This document shows, one piece after another, positions 35,786 through 43,890 of a stretch of 64,000 nucleotides of DNA (positions are counted from its first letter, which is position 1; each line of letters starts with the position of its first letter). A program made the translations under genes and the position numbers. Below the pieces are notes generated by a model. That model saw nothing but the letters and a program-made list of their open reading frames with translations, was not told the origin of the DNA and did no database searches. The stretch comes from Terriglobia bacterium (GTDB lineage: Bacteria > Acidobacteriota > Terriglobia > Terriglobales > Acidobacteriaceae): contig JAIQFC010000002.1 of the NCBI GenBank assembly GCA_020073465.1, positions 124,001 to 188,000 of the forward strand, read 5' to 3'.

Positions 35786-36961
35786 ATGCAGTGGACCCCC
35801 GCCAAACTTGTTCCGCGCTCGGCCCCGGCTGTGCTTGGGGTGTTGCTCCTGCTGGCAATCGTTTCGTTTGCAGCGGTCGGTCACCTGGTGAACCGCTTCA
35901 ACGCGAATCAACAGGCGCGGGGACGAAGGTTTTATGCCCAGGGTCTTGCCGATGTAAGCGCGGGGAATCTCTCGGCTGCGGTTGAGGATTTCCGTGCTGC
36001 CCTGACCTACGATCCCACAAATTCTCAATACCAATTGAGTCTGGGACGCGTCCTGAGGGATACGGGTCGTCTCGACGAAGCTGAGGCCTATCTTCTCGCC
36101 GTCTGGGAGCGCACTCCTCAGGGTGGTCCGATCAACCTGGCCCTGGGCCGGGTAGCTGCGCGCCGTGGATCTCTCGACGACGCGCTCCGCTACTATCACA
36201 ACGCGATTTACGGCGTTTGGGGTTCCGATGCCGACGCGAATCGCCGCAGGGCGCGCATCGAGCTGATTGAGTTTCTGCTGCAGAAAAGGGATTGGTCTGA
36301 GGCCCAATCTGAGTTGGTCGCGCTCGCCGCATCGCTGCCGCCCGACCCCGCGCTGCATCTGCAAGCGGCGGCGTTCTTCGCGCAGGCTCAAGACTACCGA
36401 AATGCCCTGTCGGAGTACGAACAGGTCATCCGGATCGACCATTCCAACTCGGCTGCCCTGGCGGGCGCGGGCGAGGCGGCCTATCGTCTGGGCCGTTTCC
36501 GCTCCGCCTCGAGAAACCTGCAGAGTGCAGTCAACGGAAATCCGCAGGATTCGAAGTCGCGGCAACTGCTTCAATCCGCGAGCCTCATCCTCCAGACGGA
36601 TCCGTTTGTGCGCCGCATCTCCGATGCCGAGCGCAACCGCCGCATCACCGCCGCTTTCTTCAAGGCTGGAGACCGCCTCAAGTCCTGCGCTCAAGTAAAG
36701 GGAACAGGACTCGGCGAGCCGGCAACGGACGCTGCGGCTTCTCCATCACAATCGCCGCTGACGACCCTCGCAGCACGCTGGTCGGCGATGAAACCCGATC
36801 TGCGCCGCCTGCGTTCTCAGGGTGAAAGTGACCTGCCCGACGCCGTGCTGGATCTCGTGCTTCAGATTGAGCAAGAAACTGCCGCGGAATGCGGCCAGCC
36901 GGAAGGAGTTGACTTGGCCTTACTCCTGATTTCACGCAATCGAGAGGTCGCTGATCAATGA
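35786..36961 (+). CDS. Membrane-anchored TPR protein
   Basis: 391-residue protein with one N-terminal membrane helix (about 12-33, VLGVLLLLAIVSFAAVGHLV) and a soluble part of around six TPR units (AAVEDFRAALTYDPTNSQYQ, NALSEYEQVIRIDHSNS, and others) between about 45 and 260. A less regular helical tail follows. It has no catalytic motif. Its TGA overlaps the ATG of the chloride-channel gene (ATGA), so the two proteins are made together and may be partners. The ATG at 35786 is preferred because the reading frame upstream lacks a ribosome site; a GTG at 35774 is an alternative. Confidence 0.82.
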   Translation: MQWTPAKLVPRSAPAVLGVLLLLAIVSFAAVGHLVNRFNANQQARGRRFYAQGLADVSAGNLSAAVEDFRAALTYDPTNSQYQLSLGRVLRDTGRLDEAEAYLLAVWERTPQGGPINLALGRVAARRGSLDDALRYYHNAIYGVWGSDADANRRRARIELIEFLLQKRDWSEAQSELVALAASLPPDPALHLQAAAFFAQAQDYRNALSEYEQVIRIDHSNSAALAGAGEAAYRLGRFRSASRNLQSAVNGNPQDSKSRQLLQSASLILQTDPFVRRISDAERNRRITAAFFKAGDRLKSCAQVKGTGLGEPATDAAASPSQSPLTTLAARWSAMKPDLRRLRSQGESDLPDAVLDLVLQIEQETAAECGQPEGVDLALLLISRNREVADQ

Positions 36962-38745
36962 AGACTGACGCGAGCGGTCCGGATCTCGCCAAGTCTACTC
37001 CGGATTCTGCAGCGGGGCGCGCACCCTGGCAGGGCCTGCGTGCCGTGATTGACGGTATTTTCGACGAGGAGCGGTTCTTCCTCATTCTTTCGGTTTTCAT
37101 CGGAGTCTTCGCTGGCCTGGCCGTCGTATGTTTCCGTCTTGCCATTGACTGGACGCATCTGGCGCTACTGGGCCCACTTCCTCAGACCCACGGCTGGCGG
37201 CTTTTTGTGGTCCCCTGCCTCGCGGGACTCGTGGTCGCGGTGCTGGTGATGCAGGTCTTCCCCGGCATTCGCGGCAGCGGCGTCAACCAAACCAAGGCGG
37301 CGCTTTACATTTTCAATGGCTATATTCCCTTTCGGACCGCCGTTGGCAAGTTCATCTGCGCCGCGATTGCGATTGGCGCCGGGCATTCTCTGGGACCGGA
37401 AGACCCATCGCTGCAAATCGGCGCCAGCCTGGCCTCTGCGCTTGGACGTCAGCTCCGGCTTTCGCGCGAAAAGCTGCGCCTCATGGCCCCGGTTGGCGCC
37501 GCCGCCGGACTGGCGGCGGCTTTCAACGCACCCATCTCGGCCGTATTGTTCGTGATCGAAGAAGTCATCGGGAGATGGAGCGCGGGTATTCTTGGTTCCG
37601 TTGTTCTTTCAGCGGTATCGAGTGTTGTGATCGTGCGTTGGTTTCTTGGGGGCGAACCGCTGTTCCGCATCCCGGTGACCGCGTTCCGGCGCCCTGAGGA
37701 GTTGATCGCCTACGCCGTCCTCGGGATCGTGGGAGGAGTAGCGGCGGTCGTGTTCGCTAAAGCCATTGGCTATCTTCGGCCTCGGCTCAAGGCTCTGCCG
37801 AGATGGACGCAGTACCTCCAGCCTGGAATCGCGGGCCTCCTCATCGGCATGATTGCTTACTTCGGCGCGCCGCAGGTCATGGGAGCTGGCTACTCGGCTA
37901 TGGACGAGGCCATGCACGGTCAATACACGTGGAAGGTACTGGCGGTTCTGGCCGGGCTCAAGATTCTTGCGACTACGATCTCGTTCGTGAGCGGAGCGCC
38001 GGGAGGCATGTTCGCGCCCGCCCTCTTTGTCGGCGCCATGCTGGGAGGAGCTGTGGGCGGCGTCGAGCATCGTTTTTTCCCGCATCTCGCGGGGTCGAAC
38101 GGAACCTATGCTCTCGTCGGGATGGGCGTACTGTTCGCAGGATTCCTGCGCGCTCCGATGACTTCGGTATTCATGGTGCTTGAGGTCAGCGGCAACTACG
38201 AGATCATTGTTCCTGTCATTGTCGCGAACACTGTCTCTTATGTTGTTTCGCGCAGCCTGCAGTTCATCCCGATTTTCGATCTGCTTACCCGGCAGGACGG
38301 CCTGGTACTGCCTTCGCTGGAAGAGGAGAGAGAAGAGACCATTCTCCGCGTCGAGGATGCGATGCTACCGGCGCCGGCCATCATCCTCACTGCCTCAGAC
38401 TACGTTGATGCTGCTGTCCGGCGTATCCAGGGTTCAGGGCAAGCGATCTTTCCAGTCCGTATGCAGCCGAGCGGCTGGAGTTCGATCAGCCGCGATCTGG
38501 TGGAACGTCTCCTTAAGGAAGGGAAGGGAGAATACACGCTCGGATCGCTGCTGCCGACCCAGAACCTGCCGTGCCTTTATCCGGATCTTCCACTCGACAC
38601 GGCGCTTCGCTATGTGAACAAGGTTCCGTTTGTTCCCGTCGTCAATCGCGCGAACTCGCAAGAATTGGAGGGCATCGTCTCCAGCGAATCGGTCTTCAAG
38701 AAGTACCACTCAGAGGCGGGAAACGGTTCCCCACAGGTTGCGTGA
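36958..38745 (+). CDS. ClC family chloride channel or H+/Cl- antiporter
   Basis: 595-residue polytopic protein. ClC selectivity-filter motifs are present: GIRGSGVNQTKAA (GSGIP position), GPEDPSLQIGASLASALGR with the gating Glu of the GREGP motif, and SGAPGGMFAPALFVGAMLGG (GxFxP). The domain spans about 40-450. The C-terminal 130 residues resemble a degenerate CBS pair. Such proteins pass chloride or exchange it for protons. Unlike the common GREGP the loop reads PEDPS, which keeps the glutamate. Translationally coupled to the TPR gene upstream. Confidence 0.9.
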   Translation: MKTDASGPDLAKSTPDSAAGRAPWQGLRAVIDGIFDEERFFLILSVFIGVFAGLAVVCFRLAIDWTHLALLGPLPQTHGWRLFVVPCLAGLVVAVLVMQVFPGIRGSGVNQTKAALYIFNGYIPFRTAVGKFICAAIAIGAGHSLGPEDPSLQIGASLASALGRQLRLSREKLRLMAPVGAAAGLAAAFNAPISAVLFVIEEVIGRWSAGILGSVVLSAVSSVVIVRWFLGGEPLFRIPVTAFRRPEELIAYAVLGIVGGVAAVVFAKAIGYLRPRLKALPRWTQYLQPGIAGLLIGMIAYFGAPQVMGAGYSAMDEAMHGQYTWKVLAVLAGLKILATTISFVSGAPGGMFAPALFVGAMLGGAVGGVEHRFFPHLAGSNGTYALVGMGVLFAGFLRAPMTSVFMVLEVSGNYEIIVPVIVANTVSYVVSRSLQFIPIFDLLTRQDGLVLPSLEEEREETILRVEDAMLPAPAIILTASDYVDAAVRRIQGSGQAIFPVRMQPSGWSSISRDLVERLLKEGKGEYTLGSLLPTQNLPCLYPDLPLDTALRYVNKVPFVPVVNRANSQELEGIVSSESVFKKYHSEAGNGSPQVA

Positions 38746-38747
38746 TC

Positions 38748-38782
38748 TCAATAAAGAGGCCCGCCCCCGAAGGAGCGGGCCT
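38748..38782 (-). terminator. Terminator with UUCG tetraloop
   Basis: Read on the minus strand, AGGCCCGC-TCC pairs with GGG-GCGGGCCT (38782-38757) closing a TTCG tetraloop, an 11-bp stem including one G-T pair. A CTTTATT tract follows. This ends the minus-strand secreted-protein gene whose stop is at 38800. On the plus strand no T-run follows, so it is not a good terminator for the ClC gene. Confidence 0.82.
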
Positions 38783-38799
38783 GGCATACGAGAACACTT

Positions 38800-40383
38800 C
38801 TAGTGACAGGTGGTGAACTTGAACGAGCTCAGCCGGGTGTCGAAATTGAAGCTCCCGGTCGTCTTGTAGTATTCCTGCGCGTACCAGAACGTGCAGTCAT
38901 CGACGGGGTCAATGGCCATGCTGCTATAGTCGCCCCAGCGATTGAAACTGCTCGTCTGCACACCGCCGCCGGACACGAGCAATTTGGGTGATTCCATCTT
39001 GCCCTTCGCGTCCGTGGGCACTCGTCCCGTGAACACAATGGTCGGTTTTATGGTCGGACCAGAAACGCTGAATCCCAGAGCGATGTCGCCGACTTTATCC
39101 ATGGCGATGCTCCCCATCCACATCGCGGCAGGTATGGTGCCACCGCCGAACGTTCCCTGTTGGAAGAGAACGGGCGATGATCCCGGGTTACGAATTTCAT
39201 ACCAGCGCACCGCCGAAGGCGCACCTCCGGTGCCCGAAGCTTTGATGGAGTGGTTGACCACCATGGCTTCATGATCGCCGAAATTGCGGTACGCGAGACG
39301 GTACATCAGGCGGTCGCCGAGCGAATCCAGTGCTTCCCCCGGGCTCGGCTGCTTGATGCAAGTGGCGCAGGCGTCAGAGTACGAAGCGACCGTCAGTTTG
39401 GTCGGTCCGGTAAAAGTGGAGTTGGTAGGAACCGCGAAATCCACATGGAACTGGTACAGATTCAGCTGCGTGGAGGAGGCGAGATCCATCTGGAAATTGG
39501 GTGAACCGGCGGGCGGTGGAGTGGCGCCATCCGCGTCCGCAGGCAGTAAGGCAAAGTCGCCGGAACCTCTCTGGAAGCAGACCATGGTGGCTGCGTTGCC
39601 CAGCAGCATGTTGGTTCGGTCCATGGCGCAGCTTTCGGCACCGGTGAAGAAGCCACCGTTCGGGAAGCTGTCGGTGGTTACGTAGTAGGCGTCAGGCCAG
39701 ACTCCCACCTTCGGGTAATCCGGCAGTGTCCTGCCATACGCGAACGAGTAGACGTGATAGGTTCCAGTTGCGTCCGATGTCGTGGAGACTGCCATGCACG
39801 CGTTGTTGACCGAGAAGTTGCTGTTGAACGCGATCATGGTGATCACCCAGCGGCCTGCTGCCTTGTCGTAATTCACGACCGGATCACTCAGGTTGCCGGT
39901 GGCGCACTGTCCGCCGAGAGGCGTGTACAGCGTTTGGATGCTCTTGGGAGCCATGATCTGTACGCCCGTAGTCTTGTTGTACACGGCGTAGGCCACGTTC
40001 ACGGTTTCCACGACCTGGGTATCTCCGACCGAGGCGTTGGTGTCAGGCGGGACGAATCCGCCACCTTGGGAATCGATGATTCCGTCAAAGTTGAGAATCG
40101 TGTTCGCGCTTACCGGGGCCAGGGTTTCCGTTTGCACCACGGGGTCGGGCCGGTTGCTGATGTGCGGGTTGAGCGACCGGTCGTGTTCGGGCATCACCTT
40201 GCTGACGTTGTGCCAGCCCACATCCACCATGTCGCGAAAAGCGACGGCCGTAGTTGTGTGCTTAGCTTGGACTACGATGGGATTTCTCTGAACAGATGTT
40301 CCTTCCTGGGCGAAAGCGACGCTCGTACAACATAGCGCCGAAAGCGCAGCCAGCAGGCTGAGCGCAGAAAATCGTTGCTTCAT
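38800..40383 (-). CDS. Large secreted protein of unknown function
   Basis: 527-residue exported protein with a clear signal peptide (LSLLAALSALCCTSVAFAQ). The body is rich in Gly, Thr, Ser and aromatic residues with a repeating W/Y-rich blade-like pattern, for example FDGIIDSQGGGFVPPDTNAS, NYDKAAGRWVITMIAFNSN and VGVWPDAYYVTTDSF. This suggests a beta-propeller. Several Cys residues (CATC, ESCAMD, CTFWYA) could form disulfides. No catalytic motif is recognised. It stands alone between convergent and divergent neighbours. Similar sequences are familiar from acidobacterial secretomes without a known role. Confidence 0.8.
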   Translation of the reverse strand: MKQRFSALSLLAALSALCCTSVAFAQEGTSVQRNPIVVQAKHTTTAVAFRDMVDVGWHNVSKVMPEHDRSLNPHISNRPDPVVQTETLAPVSANTILNFDGIIDSQGGGFVPPDTNASVGDTQVVETVNVAYAVYNKTTGVQIMAPKSIQTLYTPLGGQCATGNLSDPVVNYDKAAGRWVITMIAFNSNFSVNNACMAVSTTSDATGTYHVYSFAYGRTLPDYPKVGVWPDAYYVTTDSFPNGGFFTGAESCAMDRTNMLLGNAATMVCFQRGSGDFALLPADADGATPPPAGSPNFQMDLASSTQLNLYQFHVDFAVPTNSTFTGPTKLTVASYSDACATCIKQPSPGEALDSLGDRLMYRLAYRNFGDHEAMVVNHSIKASGTGGAPSAVRWYEIRNPGSSPVLFQQGTFGGGTIPAAMWMGSIAMDKVGDIALGFSVSGPTIKPTIVFTGRVPTDAKGKMESPKLLVSGGGVQTSSFNRWGDYSSMAIDPVDDCTFWYAQEYYKTTGSFNFDTRLSSFKFTTCH

Positions 40384-40449
40384 AGGGTGAGAGTCTCCTT
40401 TGGATGTTGAGTGCTCGGGTCAAAAGGGGGCCGATCAAGGGCCTGTCAT

Positions 40450-40468
40450 GTCCAGAATTTCTCTGGAC
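40450..40468. repeat. Short inverted repeat
   Basis: GTCCAGA (40450-40456) and TCTGGAC (40462-40468) form a 7-bp perfect hairpin with a five-base loop, in the 267-base gap between two minus-strand genes. No T-run follows on either strand. It may be an operator; nothing else is recognised in the gap. Confidence 0.45.
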
Positions 40469-40651
40469 GCAGGGGCAACAAAACGCCGGACGATTGTGAT
40501 TGGCCTGTCTACCGCTGTCAACTGTGAAAGTTTCTGCAACCCACCCTCGGGCTGAAGGTGGCTAAAGGGAAGCCACGGTTTCTTGCGGCTTTTCTGCAAT
40601 CCTGAGTGGTTAGTGGTTAACGGATGGGAACGGGGAGAACCTTCGAGGTCA

Positions 40652-40864
40652 CTAACCCTTCCTGCCGGCAATCATCAATCCCGCTCCAACCACAACCAGC
40701 ACCGTGCTGATGACAGGAGAGACCTTCTCGTCGGTCTCGGTGGTGATGCCGACGTGGGCGTCTCCAAGATTGACGCCATGGTGCTCTGAATGCGGGATGG
40801 GGACAAAGAACGAAACGATCCCAAGAGCGACCAGCAGAACTCCAACCAAAAGCAAAGCCTTCAT
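40652..40864 (-). CDS. Small two-helix membrane protein
   Basis: 70-residue protein with two membrane helices (about 2-22, ALLLVGVLLVALGIVSFFVP, and about 48-67, PVISTVLVVVGAGLMIAG) joined by a His/Glu/Asp-rich extracytoplasmic loop (SEHHGVNLGDAHVGITTETD). This resembles short acidobacterial membrane proteins of unknown function. The ATG at 40864 is chosen because the reading frame upstream does not look coding. A 20-base motif at 40944-40963 upstream is shared with the cytochrome gene at 52.4 kb. Confidence 0.7.
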   Translation of the reverse strand: MKALLLVGVLLVALGIVSFFVPIPHSEHHGVNLGDAHVGITTETDEKVSPVISTVLVVVGAGLMIAGRKG

Positions 40865-40943
40865 GCGATTGCCTCTCGATGTGGCGCTAGTGGAGCTTGC
40901 CGACACCGTTTGCTTCCCGACTAGGATACTGCCGCTGAGCGAA

Positions 40944-40963
40944 ACACTGCTACAGAAAAGAAC
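40944..40963 (-). promoter_or_regulatory. Shared upstream motif, copy 1
   Basis: The 20 bases acactgctacagaaaagaac match 52838-52857 at 18 positions. This copy lies 80 bases before the start of the small membrane protein gene; the other lies 87 bases before a cytochrome c start, in the same orientation. A shared operator or promoter element is possible. No known consensus is recognised. Confidence 0.35.
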
Positions 40964-41115
40964 TTGAAGTGCCTGCGTGTCGTCAGACTCCTGTTTGTGA
41001 TTTTCATTTCCGTTATAAGGTTGGGCAAAGTCAGCGAGTTTGCCGGGCAACGCCGACCGTGACGTCACCATCTAAGTTATTGAAAAGGCAGTAGTGGCAA
41101 CCAGCAGGCAAGCTT

Positions 41116-41577
41116 ATGAGGAAGAGACTTTTCGGGTACGTTCCGTTCATCGCGATGGTGTTGCTGGTCGCGGCGATTGCGATGGCCGCTCCCAAGCCGC
41201 CTAAGGCGAAGGAGCCGCAGGCGGTTCCTCCATTCCCTGGCACACTGGTCAATGCCCGCTACGTCTACGTTACCAGCTATGACGGTGACCAGTTCGACCC
41301 CAATCTGCGTCCCGAAGATCGCCAGGCAATCGCCACGGTGCAAGACGCAATTCAGAAGTGGGGCAAGTTCACGCTCGTCTATCGTCCCGATCAGGCCGAT
41401 ATTGTGTTGATGGTGATGAGCCGCCCGTCAGAGGACGTTCTCGCGGTCTACGATGCGCACGGCTGGCCGGGAAACGGTCAATACCTGTGGCGCATGATGG
41501 GGCACAACGGGCTACAGCGAGGCGAGGCCCCATTGGTCACGAATCTGGAGACGGCGTTCGAACGGGTAGTGAAGTAG
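41116..41577 (+). CDS. Small exported protein of unknown function
   Basis: 153-residue protein with a signal peptide (FIAMVLLVAAIAMAA) and a mature part of about 125 residues. It has a Pro/Lys-rich start and an alpha/beta body (GTLVNARYVYVTSYDGDQFD, PDQADIVLMVMSRPSEDVLA). It looks like one of the short acidobacterial secreted proteins that recur as small families; no domain is recognised. It is convergent with pepA downstream, and upstream it diverges from the small membrane protein gene. Confidence 0.75.
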   Translation: MRKRLFGYVPFIAMVLLVAAIAMAAPKPPKAKEPQAVPPFPGTLVNARYVYVTSYDGDQFDPNLRPEDRQAIATVQDAIQKWGKFTLVYRPDQADIVLMVMSRPSEDVLAVYDAHGWPGNGQYLWRMMGHNGLQRGEAPLVTNLETAFERVVK

Positions 41578-41629
41578 AATCCGCCACGGATTCTTTCCGG
41601 GACGCCCGGCGAAAGTCCGTGGCTGCCTT

Positions 41630-43141
41630 TCAGTCTGCAAAATCCTTCACGAACTGCACCAGGCTGCGTAGCGCGATCCCGGAGGGACCCTTTGCGATCC
41701 AGGGCTTCTGCTCCTCCATCCAGGCGGTGCCGGCGATATCGAGGTGAATCCACGGAGTCTCCTCGGCAAATTCTTTCAAGAACATGGCGGCATTAATTGC
41801 GCCACCCCAACGCCCGCCGGAGTTGACAATGTCGGCGATGGTTGACTTGATATTGTCCTTGTATTCATCGTCGAGTGGCAGGCGCCACATCTTCTCGCCC
41901 GCTTTGTCCAGGGCTCTGCTGAACCGATCATAAAGCGCGTCATCGTTGGCGAAGAGTCCGGCATTGGCGTAGCCGAGCGCGACTACAACCGCACCGGTAA
42001 GGGTGGCAGCGTCCACCAGATGCGTGCAGCCGAGCTGGCGCGCGTAGTAGAGGCCGTCGGCCAGAACCAGGCGCCCTTCCGCGTCGGTGTTGATGATCTC
42101 AATCGACTTGCCGGACATGGCAATCTGCACGTCGCCAGGCTTCTGCGCTTTACCGGAGGGCATATTTTCGGTGGCGCAGACGATGCCGATGACTTTCACT
42201 TTCGGTTTCAAGAGCGCGATCGCCCGCATGGCGCCGATCATGGTCGCTCCGCCGGCCATGTCGTATTTCATCTTTTCCATGCCGTCCGCGGGCTTGATCG
42301 AGATGCCGCCGGTGTCGAAGGTAATTCCTTTGCCCACCAGTCCCAAGACCGGCTTCTCCGCTGCGCCGGCAGGTTCGTATTTCATGACAATGAGGGCGGG
42401 CGGCTCGTCGGAGCCCTGGGCCACGCTCCAGAACGCTCCCATCTTCAGCTCTTTGATTTTGTCGGCGCCGTAGACCTCACACTTCAAACCGACTTCAGCC
42501 GACATCTTCTTCGCGCGCTCGGCCAGGATCGTGGGCGTCATACGGTTGGAGGGTTCGTTCACGAGGTCGCGCGTAAAGTTCTGCGATTCGCCGACAATCT
42601 GCGCTTCCTGCACGGCTTTTTCGAGCGCGGCTTTGTCGCCGCTGGTGAGGATGGTCAGCGCGTCAATCTTCTGATCTTTGCGGTCACTGCGGTAGTAGTC
42701 GGGATCAAAATTTCCGACAAACGCGCCTTCGACGATGGCGCGCACAGCGTCTTCAACGGGAATGCTCGACGGTGCGACGAATGCGAGGCTGCGGATTCCA
42801 CGCGACTTCAATGTGCGTACGGCGGCTCCTGCGAGACGGCGCAGATCGTAACTGCTGAACTTCTTTGCGCCGCCCCCGCTCAGCAGCAGAATGCGGCTGG
42901 CCTTCAGCCCTGCGGGCTTGTGCAGCAGGTTGACTTCAAAGGGCTTGCCGGTTACCTCACCGCTGGCAAGCAGGTCCGTGGCAACGGCCTGGACGGCTGC
43001 ATCAGAGGTATCGACCCTGAGTTGCGGTTTTGAGTCTTTATTCTTTTCCTTTTGGGCCGGATCGGCTTGGTCGAGGACCACGGCAACGAGGGATTCGGTT
43101 TCGAGTTGAGAGGGCGTGGAGAAAGATAATGTTGTTTTCAT
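41630..43141 (-). CDS. pepA: Leucyl aminopeptidase (M17)
   Basis: 503-residue M17 metallopeptidase. The N-terminal macro-like domain spans about 1-180 and the catalytic domain about 190-500. The C-terminal domain contains the two-metal motif GKGITFDTGGISIKPADGME with the catalytic Lys, and NTDAEGRLVLADGLYYA with the conserved Asp, Glu and Arg. The enzyme removes N-terminal residues from peptides in the cytoplasm, with roles in peptide turnover. The ATG at 43141 is chosen because the earlier part of the frame lacks a plausible ribosome site and does not resemble the family. Confidence 0.94.
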   Translation of the reverse strand: MKTTLSFSTPSQLETESLVAVVLDQADPAQKEKNKDSKPQLRVDTSDAAVQAVATDLLASGEVTGKPFEVNLLHKPAGLKASRILLLSGGGAKKFSSYDLRRLAGAAVRTLKSRGIRSLAFVAPSSIPVEDAVRAIVEGAFVGNFDPDYYRSDRKDQKIDALTILTSGDKAALEKAVQEAQIVGESQNFTRDLVNEPSNRMTPTILAERAKKMSAEVGLKCEVYGADKIKELKMGAFWSVAQGSDEPPALIVMKYEPAGAAEKPVLGLVGKGITFDTGGISIKPADGMEKMKYDMAGGATMIGAMRAIALLKPKVKVIGIVCATENMPSGKAQKPGDVQIAMSGKSIEIINTDAEGRLVLADGLYYARQLGCTHLVDAATLTGAVVVALGYANAGLFANDDALYDRFSRALDKAGEKMWRLPLDDEYKDNIKSTIADIVNSGGRWGGAINAAMFLKEFAEETPWIHLDIAGTAWMEEQKPWIAKGPSGIALRSLVQFVKDFAD

Positions 43142-43277
43142 GATTTCTTGGAAGGTGCTGCTTAGTGCTCCAGTATCGTCGGCTTGCTGGGAAAAGTGCA
43201 AGGGCTCGGGAGCCGGGGGCAGTGCTCAACCGAGAACGCCGTCGCGGATTTACTCCTCGTGGAGCGAATTGGGGAAC

Positions 43278-43760
43278 TCAGCGAACCGCTGTGCAATCTC
43301 CAGTGATGTGGTCGGCGATCTGGAAGCGGAGAAAGTCGTGGACAGCGTCCAACGCCTCCTTGTTGTCGGCGGTGATTGTGATGCGGGCGCCGCGTGGAAG
43401 CTCCTGCAGTTCCCAGTGGAGGTCGCCCTTGAGACGAGCCATCGTCGCGGTGCCGGGGACGTCCTGGCTGTGAACCAGCATGGGAGCGTTGAAGTTGCCT
43501 TCGGCAAACAGGTGGACGATGTGCTGAAAGTGGCCGCGTATCTGGCCGACGCTGGCCGTGTCGCGGATGTCATTTGCCCGTGCTTCGATCAAGCCGCCAT
43601 CCGAAGTAAGGACGAAGTGGTGCGTGGTCTTCTCGTGGGAGAAGCCCATGACTTTGTCACCGTGCTTGTTGACCATGGCCTGGTGATCCTGGGCTTGATG
43701 GTCTTGCTGGCTGAAAGCGAAACTGCTGGCGACGAGCACGAGCAACGCGATGCGATACAT
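43278..43760 (-). CDS. Exported His-rich protein of unknown function
   Basis: 160-residue protein with a signal peptide (YRIALLVLVASSFAFSQ) followed by a Gln/His/Asp-rich linker (QQDHQAQDHQAM). The globular domain has His clusters (FSHEKTTHHFVL, GHFQHIVHLF) and a distinctive end, FLRFQIADHITGD. I have seen this FxRFQIxEHxTGD ending in a small family found mainly in Acidobacteria, but I cannot name a function; metal binding is suggested by the histidines. The ATG at 43760 is backed by GGGAGG. It is divergent from the M1 peptidase gene, 130 bases away. Confidence 0.75.
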   Translation of the reverse strand: MYRIALLVLVASSFAFSQQDHQAQDHQAMVNKHGDKVMGFSHEKTTHHFVLTSDGGLIEARANDIRDTASVGQIRGHFQHIVHLFAEGNFNAPMLVHSQDVPGTATMARLKGDLHWELQELPRGARITITADNKEALDAVHDFLRFQIADHITGDCTAVR

Positions 43761-43890
43761 GGCAGTGCCTCCCGGTTGTGGGTTTGACGAGCAAGGCTGG
43801 CCGCCGTTAGCTTGTTCTCCGCCAGATGACGGCGTTCGACTCCCTGGAGTATGATTCAGAGCCGCAGCCATTCGAGCCGAGGTCTTTCTC

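Noticed and set aside
38757..38782. Hairpin as terminator of the plus-strand ClC gene
   Set aside because: The T-run exists only on the minus strand, so it was assigned to the convergent gene.
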